64,000 bases of DNA from an uncultured Prevotella sp. (GCA_902495455.1 CABUXJ010000001.1:1-64000); one strand, 5' to 3'; positions 39,539-49,157 are shown, counted from the stretch's first letter. Notes: generated from the sequence alone by a model not told the origin. A program made the numbers and translations.

Positions 39539-39580
39539 AAAACTTTTAAAAGGATTTAATAAAATAAGGACTAAATAGTT

Positions 39581-42202
39581 ATGATGACAGCCAACGAAAT
39601 CCGCGACTCGTTCAAAAAGTTTTTCGAGTCGAAGGGACATGCCATCGTGCCCTCCGCACCGATGGTAATCAAGGATGACCCTACGCTGATGTTCACCAAC
39701 GCCGGTATGAACCAGTGGAAAGACATCATCCTGGGCACACGTGAACCGGAGCCGCGCCGTCGCGCCGACTCACAGAAGTGTCTGCGCGTGAGCGGAAAAC
39801 ACAATGACCTCGAAGAGGTGGGCCACGACACCTACCATCACACCATGTTCGAGATGCTCGGCAACTGGAGCTTCGGTGACTACTTCAAGGAAGGTGCCAT
39901 CGACATGGCATGGGAGTATCTGGTCGACGTACTGAAGCTCGATCCCAAGGATCTGTATGTTACGGTCTTTGAAGGATCAAAGGAAGAGAACCTCAGTCGC
40001 GACGATGAGGCTGCTGCCATCTGGGCCAAGCACGTGCCGGCCGACCACATCATCAACGGCAACAAGCACGACAACTTCTGGGAAATGGGTGACACGGGCC
40101 CCTGCGGACCTTGCTCTGAAATCCATCTCGACTCCCGCACGCCGGAAGAAAAAGCAAAAGTGCCGGGCCGTGAGCTCGTCAACAAGGACGACCCGCAGGT
40201 CATCGAGATATGGAACCTCGTCTTCATGCAGTTCAACCGCAAGGCCGACGGTTCATTGGAGAAGCTGTCGATGAACGTCATCGATACCGGTATGGGCTTT
40301 GAGCGTCTCGTGCGCGCTCTGCAAGGCAAGCACTCCAACTATGACACCGATGTCTTCCAGCCTGTCATCAAGGAAATCGCACGCCTCTCCGGCAAGGAAT
40401 ACGGACAGAACGAGGATGTCGACGTGGCCATGCGTGTCATCGCCGACCACCTGCGTGCCGTGTCGTTCTCCATCGCCGACGGCCAGCTGCCAGGCAACGC
40501 CAAGGCCGGATATGTCATCCGCCGCATCCTGCGCCGCGCCGTTCGCTACGCCTACACGTTCCTCGGACAGAAGGAGGCGTTCATCCATCGTCTGCTGCCG
40601 GTGTTCATCGGAGAGATGGGCGGAGCCTATCCCGAATTGGTGGCACAGCGCGAGCTCATCGGCCGCGTGATGAAGGAAGAGGAAGACTCGTTCCTCCGCA
40701 CGCTAGACAAGGGCATCAGTCTGCTCAACGCCGCGATGGAGGAGACCAAGGCAAATGGTAAGACCGAACTGGACGGCGTTCAGGCGTTCCGCCTCTTTGA
40801 TACCTATGGCTTCCCGCTCGACCTCACCGAATTGATTTGTCGTGAGAACGGACTGACCGTCGACGAGAAACAGTTTGACGCCGAGATGCAAAAGCAGAAG
40901 GAGCGTGCCCGCAACGCCGCACAGGTGGAGAACTCTGATTGGACCGAACTCATGCCCGGCGAGCAGCAGTTTGTCGGTTACGACTATACGGAACACGAGT
41001 GCCGCATACTCCGTTACCGCAAGGTTACACAGAAGAAGAACACATACTTTGAGCTCGTGCTCGACCACACGCCGTTCTACGGTGAGATGGGAGGACAGGT
41101 GGGAGACTGCGGTGTGCTCGTCAGCGAGAACGAGACCGTGACCGTCATCGACACCAAGCGCGAGAACAACCAGAGCATACACATCGTTAAGGAACTGCCC
41201 AAAAATCCCGAAGCCGACTTCATGGCATGCGTCGATACGGACAAGCGTGAGGGCAGCGCCGCCAACCATACGGCAACCCACCTTCTCGACTACGCCCTGA
41301 AACAGGTGCTCGGCGACCATGTGGAGCAGAAGGGCTCATACGTCAGCGCTGACACGCTGCGTTTTGACTTCTCCCACTTCCAGAAAGTGACCGACGAGGA
41401 GTTGCGTCAGGCCGAGCGCATCGTCAACGACATGATCCGTCAGAACCTGCCGCTCGACGAGCATCGCGATACTCCGCTCGAGGAAGCAAAGAAGATGGGG
41501 GCCGTCGCCCTGTTCGGAGAGAAGTATGGTGACAAGGTGCGTGTGGTTCGCTTCGGACCGAGCTGCGAGTTCTGCGGCGGTATCCATGCTTCGGCCACTG
41601 GCAAGATCGGCATGTTCAAGATTGTCAGCGAGAGCAGCGTAGCCGCCGGTGTGCGCCGCATTGAGGCCAAGACGGGCCGCGAATGTGAGGAACTGATGTA
41701 CAATCTGGAGGACGGTATCAAGGCCATCAAGGCTCTGTTCAACAATGCCAAGGATCTGCAAGGTGTCATCAGTAAGTACATTGACGAGCACGACACGATG
41801 AAGAAAGAGATAGAGCAGTTCCATGCGCAGGCTGTGGAACGCACCAAGGACAGCCTCATTCAGAAGATACGCGAGGTCAACGGTGTCAAGGTCATCACGA
41901 CCGTGCTGCCGATGGATGCCGCCGCAGCCAAGGATCTTGTGTTCAAGATCCGTCAGGCAGTGCCCGAGCGTCTGCTCTGCGTCATAGGAACGATATATGC
42001 CGACAAGCCAATGTTGAGCGTAATGTTGAGCGACGACATGGTAAAAGACCACTCGCTGAACGCCGGTCAGATGGTGCGCGAGGCTGCCAAGCTGATTCAG
42101 GGTGGTGGCGGCGGACAGCCCCACTACGCTACAGCCGGAGGCAAGAACGCCGACGGGCTGAGCGCAGCCGTTGACAAGGTCGTAGAACTGGCCAGACTCT
42201 GA
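39581..42202 (+). CDS. alaS: alanyl-tRNA synthetase
   Basis: An 873-residue class II tRNA synthetase. Catalytic domain: residues 1-420, with MTANEIRDSFKKFFESKGH, AGMNQWKDIILG and GNWSFGDYFKEGAIDMAWEY. The editing domain has the zinc His pair in ANHTATHLLDYAL (about 560) and Cys/His in CEFCGGIHASATGKIG (about 665). The C-terminal C-Ala domain ends in GQMVREAAKLIQGGGGGQPH. Length is typical. ATG 39581 is adjacent to a second ATG; either could be used. Transcribed alone from 39530. Confidence 0.97.
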   Translation: MMTANEIRDSFKKFFESKGHAIVPSAPMVIKDDPTLMFTNAGMNQWKDIILGTREPEPRRRADSQKCLRVSGKHNDLEEVGHDTYHHTMFEMLGNWSFGDYFKEGAIDMAWEYLVDVLKLDPKDLYVTVFEGSKEENLSRDDEAAAIWAKHVPADHIINGNKHDNFWEMGDTGPCGPCSEIHLDSRTPEEKAKVPGRELVNKDDPQVIEIWNLVFMQFNRKADGSLEKLSMNVIDTGMGFERLVRALQGKHSNYDTDVFQPVIKEIARLSGKEYGQNEDVDVAMRVIADHLRAVSFSIADGQLPGNAKAGYVIRRILRRAVRYAYTFLGQKEAFIHRLLPVFIGEMGGAYPELVAQRELIGRVMKEEEDSFLRTLDKGISLLNAAMEETKANGKTELDGVQAFRLFDTYGFPLDLTELICRENGLTVDEKQFDAEMQKQKERARNAAQVENSDWTELMPGEQQFVGYDYTEHECRILRYRKVTQKKNTYFELVLDHTPFYGEMGGQVGDCGVLVSENETVTVIDTKRENNQSIHIVKELPKNPEADFMACVDTDKREGSAANHTATHLLDYALKQVLGDHVEQKGSYVSADTLRFDFSHFQKVTDEELRQAERIVNDMIRQNLPLDEHRDTPLEEAKKMGAVALFGEKYGDKVRVVRFGPSCEFCGGIHASATGKIGMFKIVSESSVAAGVRRIEAKTGRECEELMYNLEDGIKAIKALFNNAKDLQGVISKYIDEHDTMKKEIEQFHAQAVERTKDSLIQKIREVNGVKVITTVLPMDAAAAKDLVFKIRQAVPERLLCVIGTIYADKPMLSVMLSDDMVKDHSLNAGQMVREAAKLIQGGGGGQPHYATAGGKNADGLSAAVDKVVELARL

Positions 42203-42221
42203 TATCCCGAGTAGGGATGCT

Positions 42222-42314
42222 GCACACAGTAGGGACATATTCTTGTATTTGTCCGCCAAACAATTGTTGAATATCAACACGTACAGACGGATAAATACAA
42301 GAATATGTCCTACT
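42222..42314. repeat. TAGGGACA palindromic repeat, copy 3 (family C)
   Basis: Left arm AGTAGGGACATATTCTTGTA ... TTTGTCCGCC, right arm GACGGATAAATACAAGAATATGTCCTACT. It starts about 20 nt after the alaS stop and lies in the leader of the GltD-like gene. Confidence 0.88.
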
Positions 42315-42422
42315 TGTTATATCATACCTTCTGATGTATATCCCAATCATCTGATGTATGACATATACCACATCCAATATAATCCCATCATCATAACAAA
42401 AACAACCACTCACAAAAGAAAG

Positions 42423-43760
42423 ATGCAAGAAGAACAGCAATCACCGTTTCAAGTAATCCATGAGCCTTTCACGCCGCTTGAAGCCATCACCGAGGCCAAA
42501 CGCTGTCTGCACTGCAAAGTGCCGCAATGCCGTAAGGGCTGCCCCATAGGCAACAACATTCCCGACTTCATCCATCAGTTGTCGAAAGGCAACTTCGGTG
42601 AAGCCATGAACGTGATAAACGAAATCAGCAATCTGCCGGCCATCTGCGGCCGCGTTTGCCCTCACGAGAAACAGTGTCAGGGCAACTGCGTGCTTGGAAA
42701 GAAAGGCGAGCCGGTACAGATAGGACGCTTGGAGAGTTTTCTTGCCGACTTCGACACCGAGATGAACCTCACCCGCGAGAAACTTCCGCAGAAGACGCGC
42801 GGCCGTGTGGCCGTGATTGGTTCAGGTCCCGCCGGACTGACCGTTGCCGGCGATCTTGCCCGTCAGGGATTTTGCGTCACCATCTTCGAAGGACAGGATG
42901 AGCCCGGCGGCGTGCTTATGTATGGCATCCCCGAGTACCGTCTGCCCAAACAGGTCGTACGCAATGAGATAAAGAAGATAGAGGCGCTCGGCGTGGAGTT
43001 CCGTACGGGCTGTATGGTGGGTCGCAACGACGTGACCGTCGACAGCATTTTTGCCGATGGCTACGACGCCATCTTCATCGGCACCGGCACGGCACTGCCT
43101 CAGACCATCGACACTCCGGGAGCCCGTCTCAACGGTGTTATCCAGTCCATCCACCTGCTCCATCAGGTTGCCGCTTACAACGAGGGAGCCACCGTGCGCA
43201 GCCGCATACCGTTGCGCAGCGGCGAGCGCGTGGGCGTCATCGGCGGCGGAAACGTGGCTATGGACGCCGCCCGTACGTGCATCCGCCTCGGGGCCGATGT
43301 CACCGTTATCTACCGTAAGACGCAAGCCGACATGCCGGCCATCGAGCGTGAATATACAGAAGCGGTGGAGGAGGGTGTCAAGTTCCTCTGGCAGACGCAG
43401 GCCACAGAGTTCATCGGCGATGCCCGCGGCCGTCTGAAGGAGGTGCGCCTCGTGTCGCCCGACGGTGAGAGTGTCGAACCTTTCGACCGCATCTTCCTCG
43501 CCATCGGTTCTCGTCCGGCCAACCGCATCGTGTCTACGACCGACGGTATCGACGTCGATGAGAAAGGCTATGTCATCACGACCGAACGCCCATACGGCAT
43601 GACCACCCGCCGAGGAGTCTTTGCCGGCGGCGATGTCGTCCACCGTCCTCAGACCGTCGTGCTGGCCATGAAGGCCGCCAAGCAGGTGGCCGAAGGCATC
43701 GCGCAGTATGTCGATGCAGTGAAGTTGCTCGAGCACGTAGATGCCAACGCCGTGAAATAA
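42423..43760 (+). CDS. NADPH-dependent flavoprotein of the GltD/NfnB family
   Basis: A 445-residue FAD/NAD(P) oxidoreductase homologous to the glutamate synthase small subunit (GltD), homotetrameric GltA and NfnB. The N-terminal Fe-S domain has CLHCKVPQCRKGCPIGNNIP (residues about 28-47), CGRVCPHEKQCQGNC (about 78-92) and an intervening helical segment. The FAD motif GSGPAGLTVAGDLA is near residue 130 and the NADP motif GGGNVAMDAART near 275. Most gltD genes sit next to gltB; no large subunit lies here. A stand-alone electron-transfer or transhydrogenase-type role is possible. I start at the ATG 42423 (MQEEQQSPFQVI), because a repeat element occupies the upstream frame. Confidence 0.9.
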   Translation: MQEEQQSPFQVIHEPFTPLEAITEAKRCLHCKVPQCRKGCPIGNNIPDFIHQLSKGNFGEAMNVINEISNLPAICGRVCPHEKQCQGNCVLGKKGEPVQIGRLESFLADFDTEMNLTREKLPQKTRGRVAVIGSGPAGLTVAGDLARQGFCVTIFEGQDEPGGVLMYGIPEYRLPKQVVRNEIKKIEALGVEFRTGCMVGRNDVTVDSIFADGYDAIFIGTGTALPQTIDTPGARLNGVIQSIHLLHQVAAYNEGATVRSRIPLRSGERVGVIGGGNVAMDAARTCIRLGADVTVIYRKTQADMPAIEREYTEAVEEGVKFLWQTQATEFIGDARGRLKEVRLVSPDGESVEPFDRIFLAIGSRPANRIVSTTDGIDVDEKGYVITTERPYGMTTRRGVFAGGDVVHRPQTVVLAMKAAKQVAEGIAQYVDAVKLLEHVDANAVK

Positions 43761-43811
43761 CGCTCGACCATGTGTCGGCTCTATATAGATTCAACTCTGT
43801 TTCTGACACCG

Positions 43812-43873
43812 ATAATATGAAAATGGAGGCGGATGACCGCGACTGGGTCATCCGCCTCTATTTTCATATTATA
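43812..43873. terminator. bidirectional terminator between the GltD-like gene and the amidase gene
   Basis: A near-perfect 27-bp arm pair (ATAATATGAAAATGGAGGCG ... and its complement at 43847-43873) with a 7-8-nt loop, AT-rich at both outer ends. It lies between convergent genes. Confidence 0.88.
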
Positions 43874-43942
43874 AGTTAAGCCTCCTTGCTCTGAGTACAT
43901 CACCTTCAAGCCTAATGATGTTGACGTCATCTTTGTCACCCG

Positions 43943-45049
43943 TCACTTCACCCTGATCATTGTCACCGGTTGGGTTTTCGTGTTGTCGAGCGGAGCTGAC
44001 TGATACTTTACTTTCGCGAAGTCGATGGTGCCAAGATCCAGACAGCGTATGGCGCTGTTGTACATCGTGCGGTAGTAAATCTTCCTTCCGCTCATGTCCG
44101 TGGCCGTTGTCCATTGTGTTGCGCTGGGTATGTCTGACGGGACTTTTCCCTCTGCAAACTCAACACCGGGCGGAATATCAAAGTTGTTCAGTATCTGGAA
44201 CGACTGCATCACGTTCTCCTCGGCCGTGGCTACCTGTCTGGCCGTGGCTGTGTAGAAGGCGGCCCTGACAAACCGTGACGGCGGCGTGACGTCTCCCGGC
44301 AGTCCTATCATGCTGCTGCCCGCACCGAAGGAGGCCATCCCGAATCCGCCCATCGTGCGCGGTTCTTCAGTTCCGGAACGGAGGTTGATGTAGTTGTTGA
44401 GATTGGTCAGGTGCCACTCGAAGCCCGGCGAATTGGTGAGCACACCGATGGGGTTCTCATAGAATGTTGTTTTTCCGTCCACAATCTCCAGTACAACCTG
44501 TCGTCCCGAAGGCTCGGCTATTCGCCAGTGGACAGTTGATGACCGCGGGTCGGCCGTAGTTATATGAATGTCAGCAATGCCTTTCTTCACTTCGTCTATC
44601 GTCTTGAAACTACCTAGAATCCATGCCACCACCTGCAAGTCTCCTATGGTTTCTGTTCTGTTCGCCGGATGGTATTCCTCATATTGTCCGTAACGCGGAA
44701 AGTAGAACAACCCCGCCGAGAGTCCTTCTTCGTTGAGTCCTTCGGTGACATTCTCTTCCGTCTCGACAGCCAGCCCCACATATCCGTAACGTGCCCGGAA
44801 TGTCATGCCGCCCTTTTCTCCGTTGATATAGGAAGACATCGTGTATCCGCGCGGCACGACGACATAGCTGCTCTTCAGGTTGCTGCCTCCCCATTCGATG
44901 GTGCGTGCCACGACGGTATGTCCGTCACTGCTTTTCAGGGTGATACCCGTACAGGCATCGGTTTTCGTAGCATTAGCGAGCAATGCTACCGAAGCCAGTA
45001 TGAAAAGGAGTCTCTGACCCGTGAAAATTGAAAATCGTCTTTGTCCCAT
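43943..45049 (-). CDS. exported choloylglycine hydrolase family amidase (Ntn hydrolase)
   Basis: A 368-residue linear-amide C-N hydrolase of the bile-salt-hydrolase/penicillin V acylase family. A signal peptide (about residues 1-32) ends directly before the N-terminal nucleophile Cys33 in DACTGITLKSSDGHTV. That fits processing that exposes the Cys. ARTIEWGG follows at the position of the second active-site residue (Glu in place of the usual Asp; I believe the same occurs in Bacteroides enzymes). GLNEEGLSAGLFYFP and LTNSPGFEWHLTNLNNY (Asn site) complete the family. Substrate (bile salts, N-acyl amino acids, quorum signals, penicillin V) cannot be told. It is monocistronic, with a symmetric promoter at 45083-45102. 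Confidence 0.92.
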   Translation of the reverse strand: MGQRRFSIFTGQRLLFILASVALLANATKTDACTGITLKSSDGHTVVARTIEWGGSNLKSSYVVVPRGYTMSSYINGEKGGMTFRARYGYVGLAVETEENVTEGLNEEGLSAGLFYFPRYGQYEEYHPANRTETIGDLQVVAWILGSFKTIDEVKKGIADIHITTADPRSSTVHWRIAEPSGRQVVLEIVDGKTTFYENPIGVLTNSPGFEWHLTNLNNYINLRSGTEEPRTMGGFGMASFGAGSSMIGLPGDVTPPSRFVRAAFYTATARQVATAEENVMQSFQILNNFDIPPGVEFAEGKVPSDIPSATQWTTATDMSGRKIYYRTMYNSAIRCLDLGTIDFAKVKYQSAPLDNTKTQPVTMIRVK

Positions 45050-45082
45050 AATTGTGATAAATGTTTAGTTAGAATATATGAT

Positions 45083-45102
45083 TATCTTTGTGGACAAAGA
45101 TA
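45083..45102. promoter_or_regulatory. symmetric -7 pair upstream of the amidase gene
   Basis: TATCTTTGTGGACAAAGATA is a near-perfect 20-bp palindrome (mismatch only at the centre) formed by two TATCTTTGT boxes facing each other, on the plus strand at 45083-45091 and on the minus strand at 45094-45102. The minus-strand box would drive the amidase gene, 45 nt away. The plus-strand one has no obvious gene. Confidence 0.6.
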
Positions 45103-45223
45103 GGCATGATATATCAGTCGGCAATGAGCGTTTTCGATTGTTTATGAAATCTTACGTTAAAGAAACTTTGTTCCGTTCTGCCATACAGGCCTCAGTTGCG
45201 CTTATGATGATGAGGCATAACCA

Positions 45224-45334
45224 TCATCTTTGTGCAACAAGATACCAGTCGGCGTCGAACGGAGATTTTATACGCAGTGCAGCTGCGTCCGTCAGGAGCG
45301 CAGCTGCACATAAGGAGAGAATAAATCTTTTCAT
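45224..45334 (-). pseudogene. truncated exported-protein ORF after the GH2 gene
   Basis: A 36-codon reading frame, MKRFILSLCAAALLTDAAA and then LRIKSPFDADWYLVAQR, begins 5 nt after the GH2 stop on the same strand. It is a signal peptide followed by a short mature stretch and TGA. It looks like the beginning of an exported protein whose rest has been deleted or is frameshifted away. The following 120 bases hold no continuation that I recognise. A very small exported peptide is also possible. Confidence 0.5.
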
Positions 45335-45339
45335 CAAAA

Positions 45340-48300
45340 TCATAGCTTTCTCAGGAAGTCTATTTCTATTATTTTCAGTTCTGCGCGACCTTTACCGCTC
45401 TTCTGAACATTGTCGAAAGCTCCTGTCGGCCCGCCTGCGATTTCGACAATCTGGTCGAAATCGTCTTTGTCAACACCGGCACCGATTTGTTTGACCGTGT
45501 ACTTCTTGGCCTTTATCGGTTGGGGAATGTCGAGATAGCAGTAACCGAGCGATATAGGTGTCCAACCCGAGAAGACACGCTTGCCGTCAGCATAGACCTC
45601 AAGCGGATAGCAGCGTCTCTTCCATCCGGAAATCTTAAGGCTGATCTTCTCTATCGGAGCAGCTTCACGGAGTTCATAGGTAATGCTTGCCGTGGCCAGC
45701 TTGCCGTCGTTGCTCCATGATGTCAGCTCGTTGTCGTCATAGGCGTTGGCGACGTTGTCTTGGTTGGTCTCTGTCTCGGCACCGATGATGTCAACCGTGG
45801 CATACTTGTCTGTATAAGACGGTGTCAGGGGCGTTTCGCCGCGGTCAAGTATGACGGGCAACCTCTCCGCCGCAAAGAACGTGTTCAGACCCTGTGCCGC
45901 CTCTGCCGGCATGGCTTCGGACTTCCATGAGATGGTCTCGCTTTTCAGACCACGGCAGGAAACGTTCAGCCTGATGTCGCCGGGCGTTGTCGTCGAACGC
46001 ACCATCACGCGGCTTATGCCACATTCCACCGGTAGATATTCGTTGAGGATACCGTTGTCATTCTCACCGGTCTTGGCGCACCCTCCGCGGTATTCGCCTT
46101 GTCCTTCCACGGTGTAGTGCATGGTGCGGTTATCTACCGGACAGCGTATGCCGTCCTTGTCGACGACCTCAACCTGAACTATGGCTACATCGGCGCCGTC
46201 GGCCTTCATGCCGTTGGGGTCCTTCATCAGTGTCAGTCTGATATGGTCAGCCGCTCCGGCCGTCCTTATCTCATATTCAGACTCAACGGTGGTGCCGTCT
46301 GCGGCATAGCCGACGGCCTTCAGTGTTCCGGGCTGCCAGGCTACGTTCTTGAACGTGTACAGGAAGTCATATTCGCTGGAGTCGCAGCGCGCAATCTCCT
46401 TGCCGTCCTGCAACAGAGCCACGACGGGAGATGTGGAACAGACGTAGACGTTCTTTCTGACTCCCTCCGGATAGTTCCAGTGGCCGATGATGTAGGTCTT
46501 CTTGTGCTCGATGTCCACCCATGAGTCCCACATCACTTGCATACAGTAGAACGCATCCTTTGGTATGCGCATGGCGTCGACGACGCCGCTGACACGCTGC
46601 GGAACTTCCGAACGCCCGTGGGTGTTGGAGTCAGAGAAGATGATCTTCACACCTCCGGAACTGTTCCGCTTTCCGAATCCCGGACGAACCTGAAAGTATT
46701 CGTCCCAACGGCGTATCTGCTCAATGGCAAACTGGTCGTTGTTCTGATTGTATTTCCCGGCATAAGCCTTGCGGTAGTATGGGCCGGCGCCCTGCGTGTG
46801 GTAAGGATAGGAGAACTCATCCCAATATAGTCTGTTGGCCTCATCACGACAGTATTCCATAGCCCACATCGGATGCTTCTTGGATTTGTTGATGTATAGC
46901 ATCTCACCTCCATATTCGGCTATGTCGACATTGAGCATCTCGCGGCATCCGGCGGCACGTCCGCCATTGGGGTCATACATGTCCCTTATGGCTTTCATTT
47001 CCGCCATGTGCTGTTCGGTGACACGGCTGTTGCCGCTTTCATAGAACATGATGGAAGGGTTGTTGCGGTTGTAGATTATGGCGTCGCGCATGAGTTCCTT
47101 CCTCATTTCCCACGAGCGTCCCTCACGGTCTTTTTCCGCATCACCGGCCGGCATCGCCTGTATCAGTCCCACGCGGTCACACGACTCGACGTCCTGTTTG
47201 GAGGGGCAGACGTGCATCCATCTCACCACATTGCCGCCGGACTTCACGAAGAGATCGTTAGAATAGTCGGACATCCAAGCCGGGATGTTGACACCGAGCG
47301 ACGGCCATTCGTTGGTTGTGCGCTGAGCGTAGCCGTGGACCATCATGACACGGTCGTTGAGCCAGATTTTGCCTTCTCCGAAGCGGGTTTTGCGGAAACC
47401 GGTACGTGTGGTCACCTCGTCAGCTGTCTTGCCGTTGACGGAGAGTGATGTCCTGACGTCATAGAGATAGCCGTATCCCCATGACCAGAAGTGTATGCCG
47501 GAGAGCAGTTCTTTCGCTTTCAGTACGGCGGTGTCCCCTGCGGCGATGGTGGCAGCAGAGCCTTTGAACCTCGCTACCGTCTTTCCCGTCTGCCGGTCGG
47601 TCACCTCTGCCGTCAGCTGTACCTTTGCCGCGGCATCGGTGCTGTTGATGACCTGCGACTCGATGTTGCAGGTCACTTTACGACCCTTTATGTCATAATC
47701 AGAGCCGTAGACATAGACGCCGGTGGTCTTGAGGTTGGAGTAAAGGGGCAGGGTCTGATGGACTTTCCCCGTGACGTGAAGATTGACGTTGGCTCTGAGA
47801 CCGGCCGCCATGAAATTGAAGTTGCGGTCGTTCCACTGGAATTTCGTTCCTCCGGCTATACCGTCCTGCGGCCGCTCATGATACCACCAGTCCGCATCAG
47901 TGCGCACACATATCTCGTTGGCACGGTCATAATATATATAAGGTGTAATGTCAAAGCCAAAAGCCATGACGCCATTTTCATGAAATCCTACCGGCTTGCC
48001 GTTGACCCATACGTCTGCGGCCTGGCGGGCCCCTTCAAACTCGATGAACACTTTCTTCCCTTTGTCTGATTGCGGAAGACGGAACGTCTTGTAGTACCAC
48101 ACGACACCACCGGCCATTTCCGGGAGAGTCTTGGCGAAAGCCTCGTCTTCGTTCCACGCATGAGGCAAAGTGCAGTCATGGGCTCCGGACTTCTGGGACA
48201 GTGGCGTCTGGAAGAATGTCTTGACGTCATTCTTCTTTCCGGTCACCCAATGCCATCCGGAATTGAAGTTGTATTTCACTCGCTGTGCCTGTGCCGTGGA

Positions 48301-48357
48301 AGATACGGTCAAGGCCAGCAGGGCTATGATAGCGGTCTTTATAGATATGTATTTCAT
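45340..48357 (-). CDS. exported GH2 family glycoside hydrolase (DUF4982 type)
   Basis: A 1005-residue exported enzyme of the beta-galactosidase superfamily (GH2). Signal peptide MKYISIKTAIIALLALTVSS (cleavage near TAQAQ). Domains: sugar-binding (about 30-200; VFIEFEGARQAADVWVNGKP), Ig-like (about 200-315), TIM barrel (about 320-600), a DUF4982-like region, and a C-terminal discoidin/F5-8C-like module (IEKISLKISGWKRRCYPLEV near 925). The acid/base motif is unusual: NPSIMFYESGNSRV, with the candidate Glu at residue 440 in FYESGN and not in the normal GNE. MWAMEYCRDE follows. ATG 48357 shares a base with the stop of the upstream gene (TAATG). Fourth enzyme-type gene of the polysaccharide locus. 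Confidence 0.9.
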   Translation of the reverse strand: MKYISIKTAIIALLALTVSSTAQAQRVKYNFNSGWHWVTGKKNDVKTFFQTPLSQKSGAHDCTLPHAWNEDEAFAKTLPEMAGGVVWYYKTFRLPQSDKGKKVFIEFEGARQAADVWVNGKPVGFHENGVMAFGFDITPYIYYDRANEICVRTDADWWYHERPQDGIAGGTKFQWNDRNFNFMAAGLRANVNLHVTGKVHQTLPLYSNLKTTGVYVYGSDYDIKGRKVTCNIESQVINSTDAAAKVQLTAEVTDRQTGKTVARFKGSAATIAAGDTAVLKAKELLSGIHFWSWGYGYLYDVRTSLSVNGKTADEVTTRTGFRKTRFGEGKIWLNDRVMMVHGYAQRTTNEWPSLGVNIPAWMSDYSNDLFVKSGGNVVRWMHVCPSKQDVESCDRVGLIQAMPAGDAEKDREGRSWEMRKELMRDAIIYNRNNPSIMFYESGNSRVTEQHMAEMKAIRDMYDPNGGRAAGCREMLNVDIAEYGGEMLYINKSKKHPMWAMEYCRDEANRLYWDEFSYPYHTQGAGPYYRKAYAGKYNQNNDQFAIEQIRRWDEYFQVRPGFGKRNSSGGVKIIFSDSNTHGRSEVPQRVSGVVDAMRIPKDAFYCMQVMWDSWVDIEHKKTYIIGHWNYPEGVRKNVYVCSTSPVVALLQDGKEIARCDSSEYDFLYTFKNVAWQPGTLKAVGYAADGTTVESEYEIRTAGAADHIRLTLMKDPNGMKADGADVAIVQVEVVDKDGIRCPVDNRTMHYTVEGQGEYRGGCAKTGENDNGILNEYLPVECGISRVMVRSTTTPGDIRLNVSCRGLKSETISWKSEAMPAEAAQGLNTFFAAERLPVILDRGETPLTPSYTDKYATVDIIGAETETNQDNVANAYDDNELTSWSNDGKLATASITYELREAAPIEKISLKISGWKRRCYPLEVYADGKRVFSGWTPISLGYCYLDIPQPIKAKKYTVKQIGAGVDKDDFDQIVEIAGGPTGAFDNVQKSGKGRAELKIIEIDFLRKL

Positions 48358-49157
48358 TAGTTGCAGATGCTTGTCCAATCGGCAGAGATGCGGAAGTTGC
48401 CGATGAGGATGTTAGAGAAAGAGTTGCTGTTGATGATAGAGAGAGCCTTTATCGCTCCTTTGAGGCTGGATTTCCCGTTCGGGTCGTCGCCGGCTTTTGC
48501 TACGCAGTCGGCCGCAGGTTCAGCACCTTTTGTGTCGGGATTGATAAAGAGCGATACTTCACCCTTGTTGTAGTCGAGCTTCAGGACAATGAGATTGGTC
48601 TCTTTCATGCTGATGCCCTTCTGACTCAGCACACGTACTTTCTGCAGGTCACATCCCATGTTTATTTTGCCCTGCTCGGTAGCACTGCGTGTGATACTTA
48701 TTCCGGCACGGCCACCCGCACCGGTGGGATATGTCGCCAGATTGATTATCTGCTTTGGGGTCTTTACCCCTATCTTGCCGTTTACGCGGACAAGACAGCT
48801 GACATACATGGTTCCCTTGCCTCCGACTCCTTTTCCGTTTTGTGTCAGAGTGTATGTGGACGCACGAGTACCCTTCAGTCCCGGTTCGTAGCCGAACGCT
48901 ATGGATGCACCACCTTCTTTATACCCGGGATATGACAGTCCTTCGGCGGCCTTGGGTGACGGCATGTTGTTCTCTTTCTTACTGAAAGCGCCGTTCCACG
49001 TCCCTTCAAATACCTGAGAAGCCCTTGCTTCCGTATAGACATGTTTCTCAAGAGTGTCGCCGGGCTTCACTCCGTCCATAAAATTCTGTCGCAGGACCTG
49101 TGCGTCAGCAATGGCGGTCATCGCCGTTGCTGCAATGGCAATAAATAATCTCTTCAT
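48357..49157 (-). CDS. exported ConA-like (LamG-type) protein of the polysaccharide locus
   Basis: A 266-residue protein with a signal peptide (MKRLFIAIAATAMTAIADAQ). The mature part looks like a concanavalin-A-like jelly roll: VTMYVSCLVRVNGK-type strands near residue 118, LIVLKLDYNKGEVSLFINPD about 190-209 (the usual LamG signature, V-rich strand ending in D-G-x or N-P-D), and NILIGNFRISADW at the end. No catalytic residues can be named; it may bind carbohydrate or be a lyase-like accessory. Translation is coupled to the GH2 gene (TAATG). 607 bp of non-coding DNA separate it from the GH88 gene upstream. Confidence 0.75.
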   Translation of the reverse strand: MKRLFIAIAATAMTAIADAQVLRQNFMDGVKPGDTLEKHVYTEARASQVFEGTWNGAFSKKENNMPSPKAAEGLSYPGYKEGGASIAFGYEPGLKGTRASTYTLTQNGKGVGGKGTMYVSCLVRVNGKIGVKTPKQIINLATYPTGAGGRAGISITRSATEQGKINMGCDLQKVRVLSQKGISMKETNLIVLKLDYNKGEVSLFINPDTKGAEPAADCVAKAGDDPNGKSSLKGAIKALSIINSNSFSNILIGNFRISADWTSICN

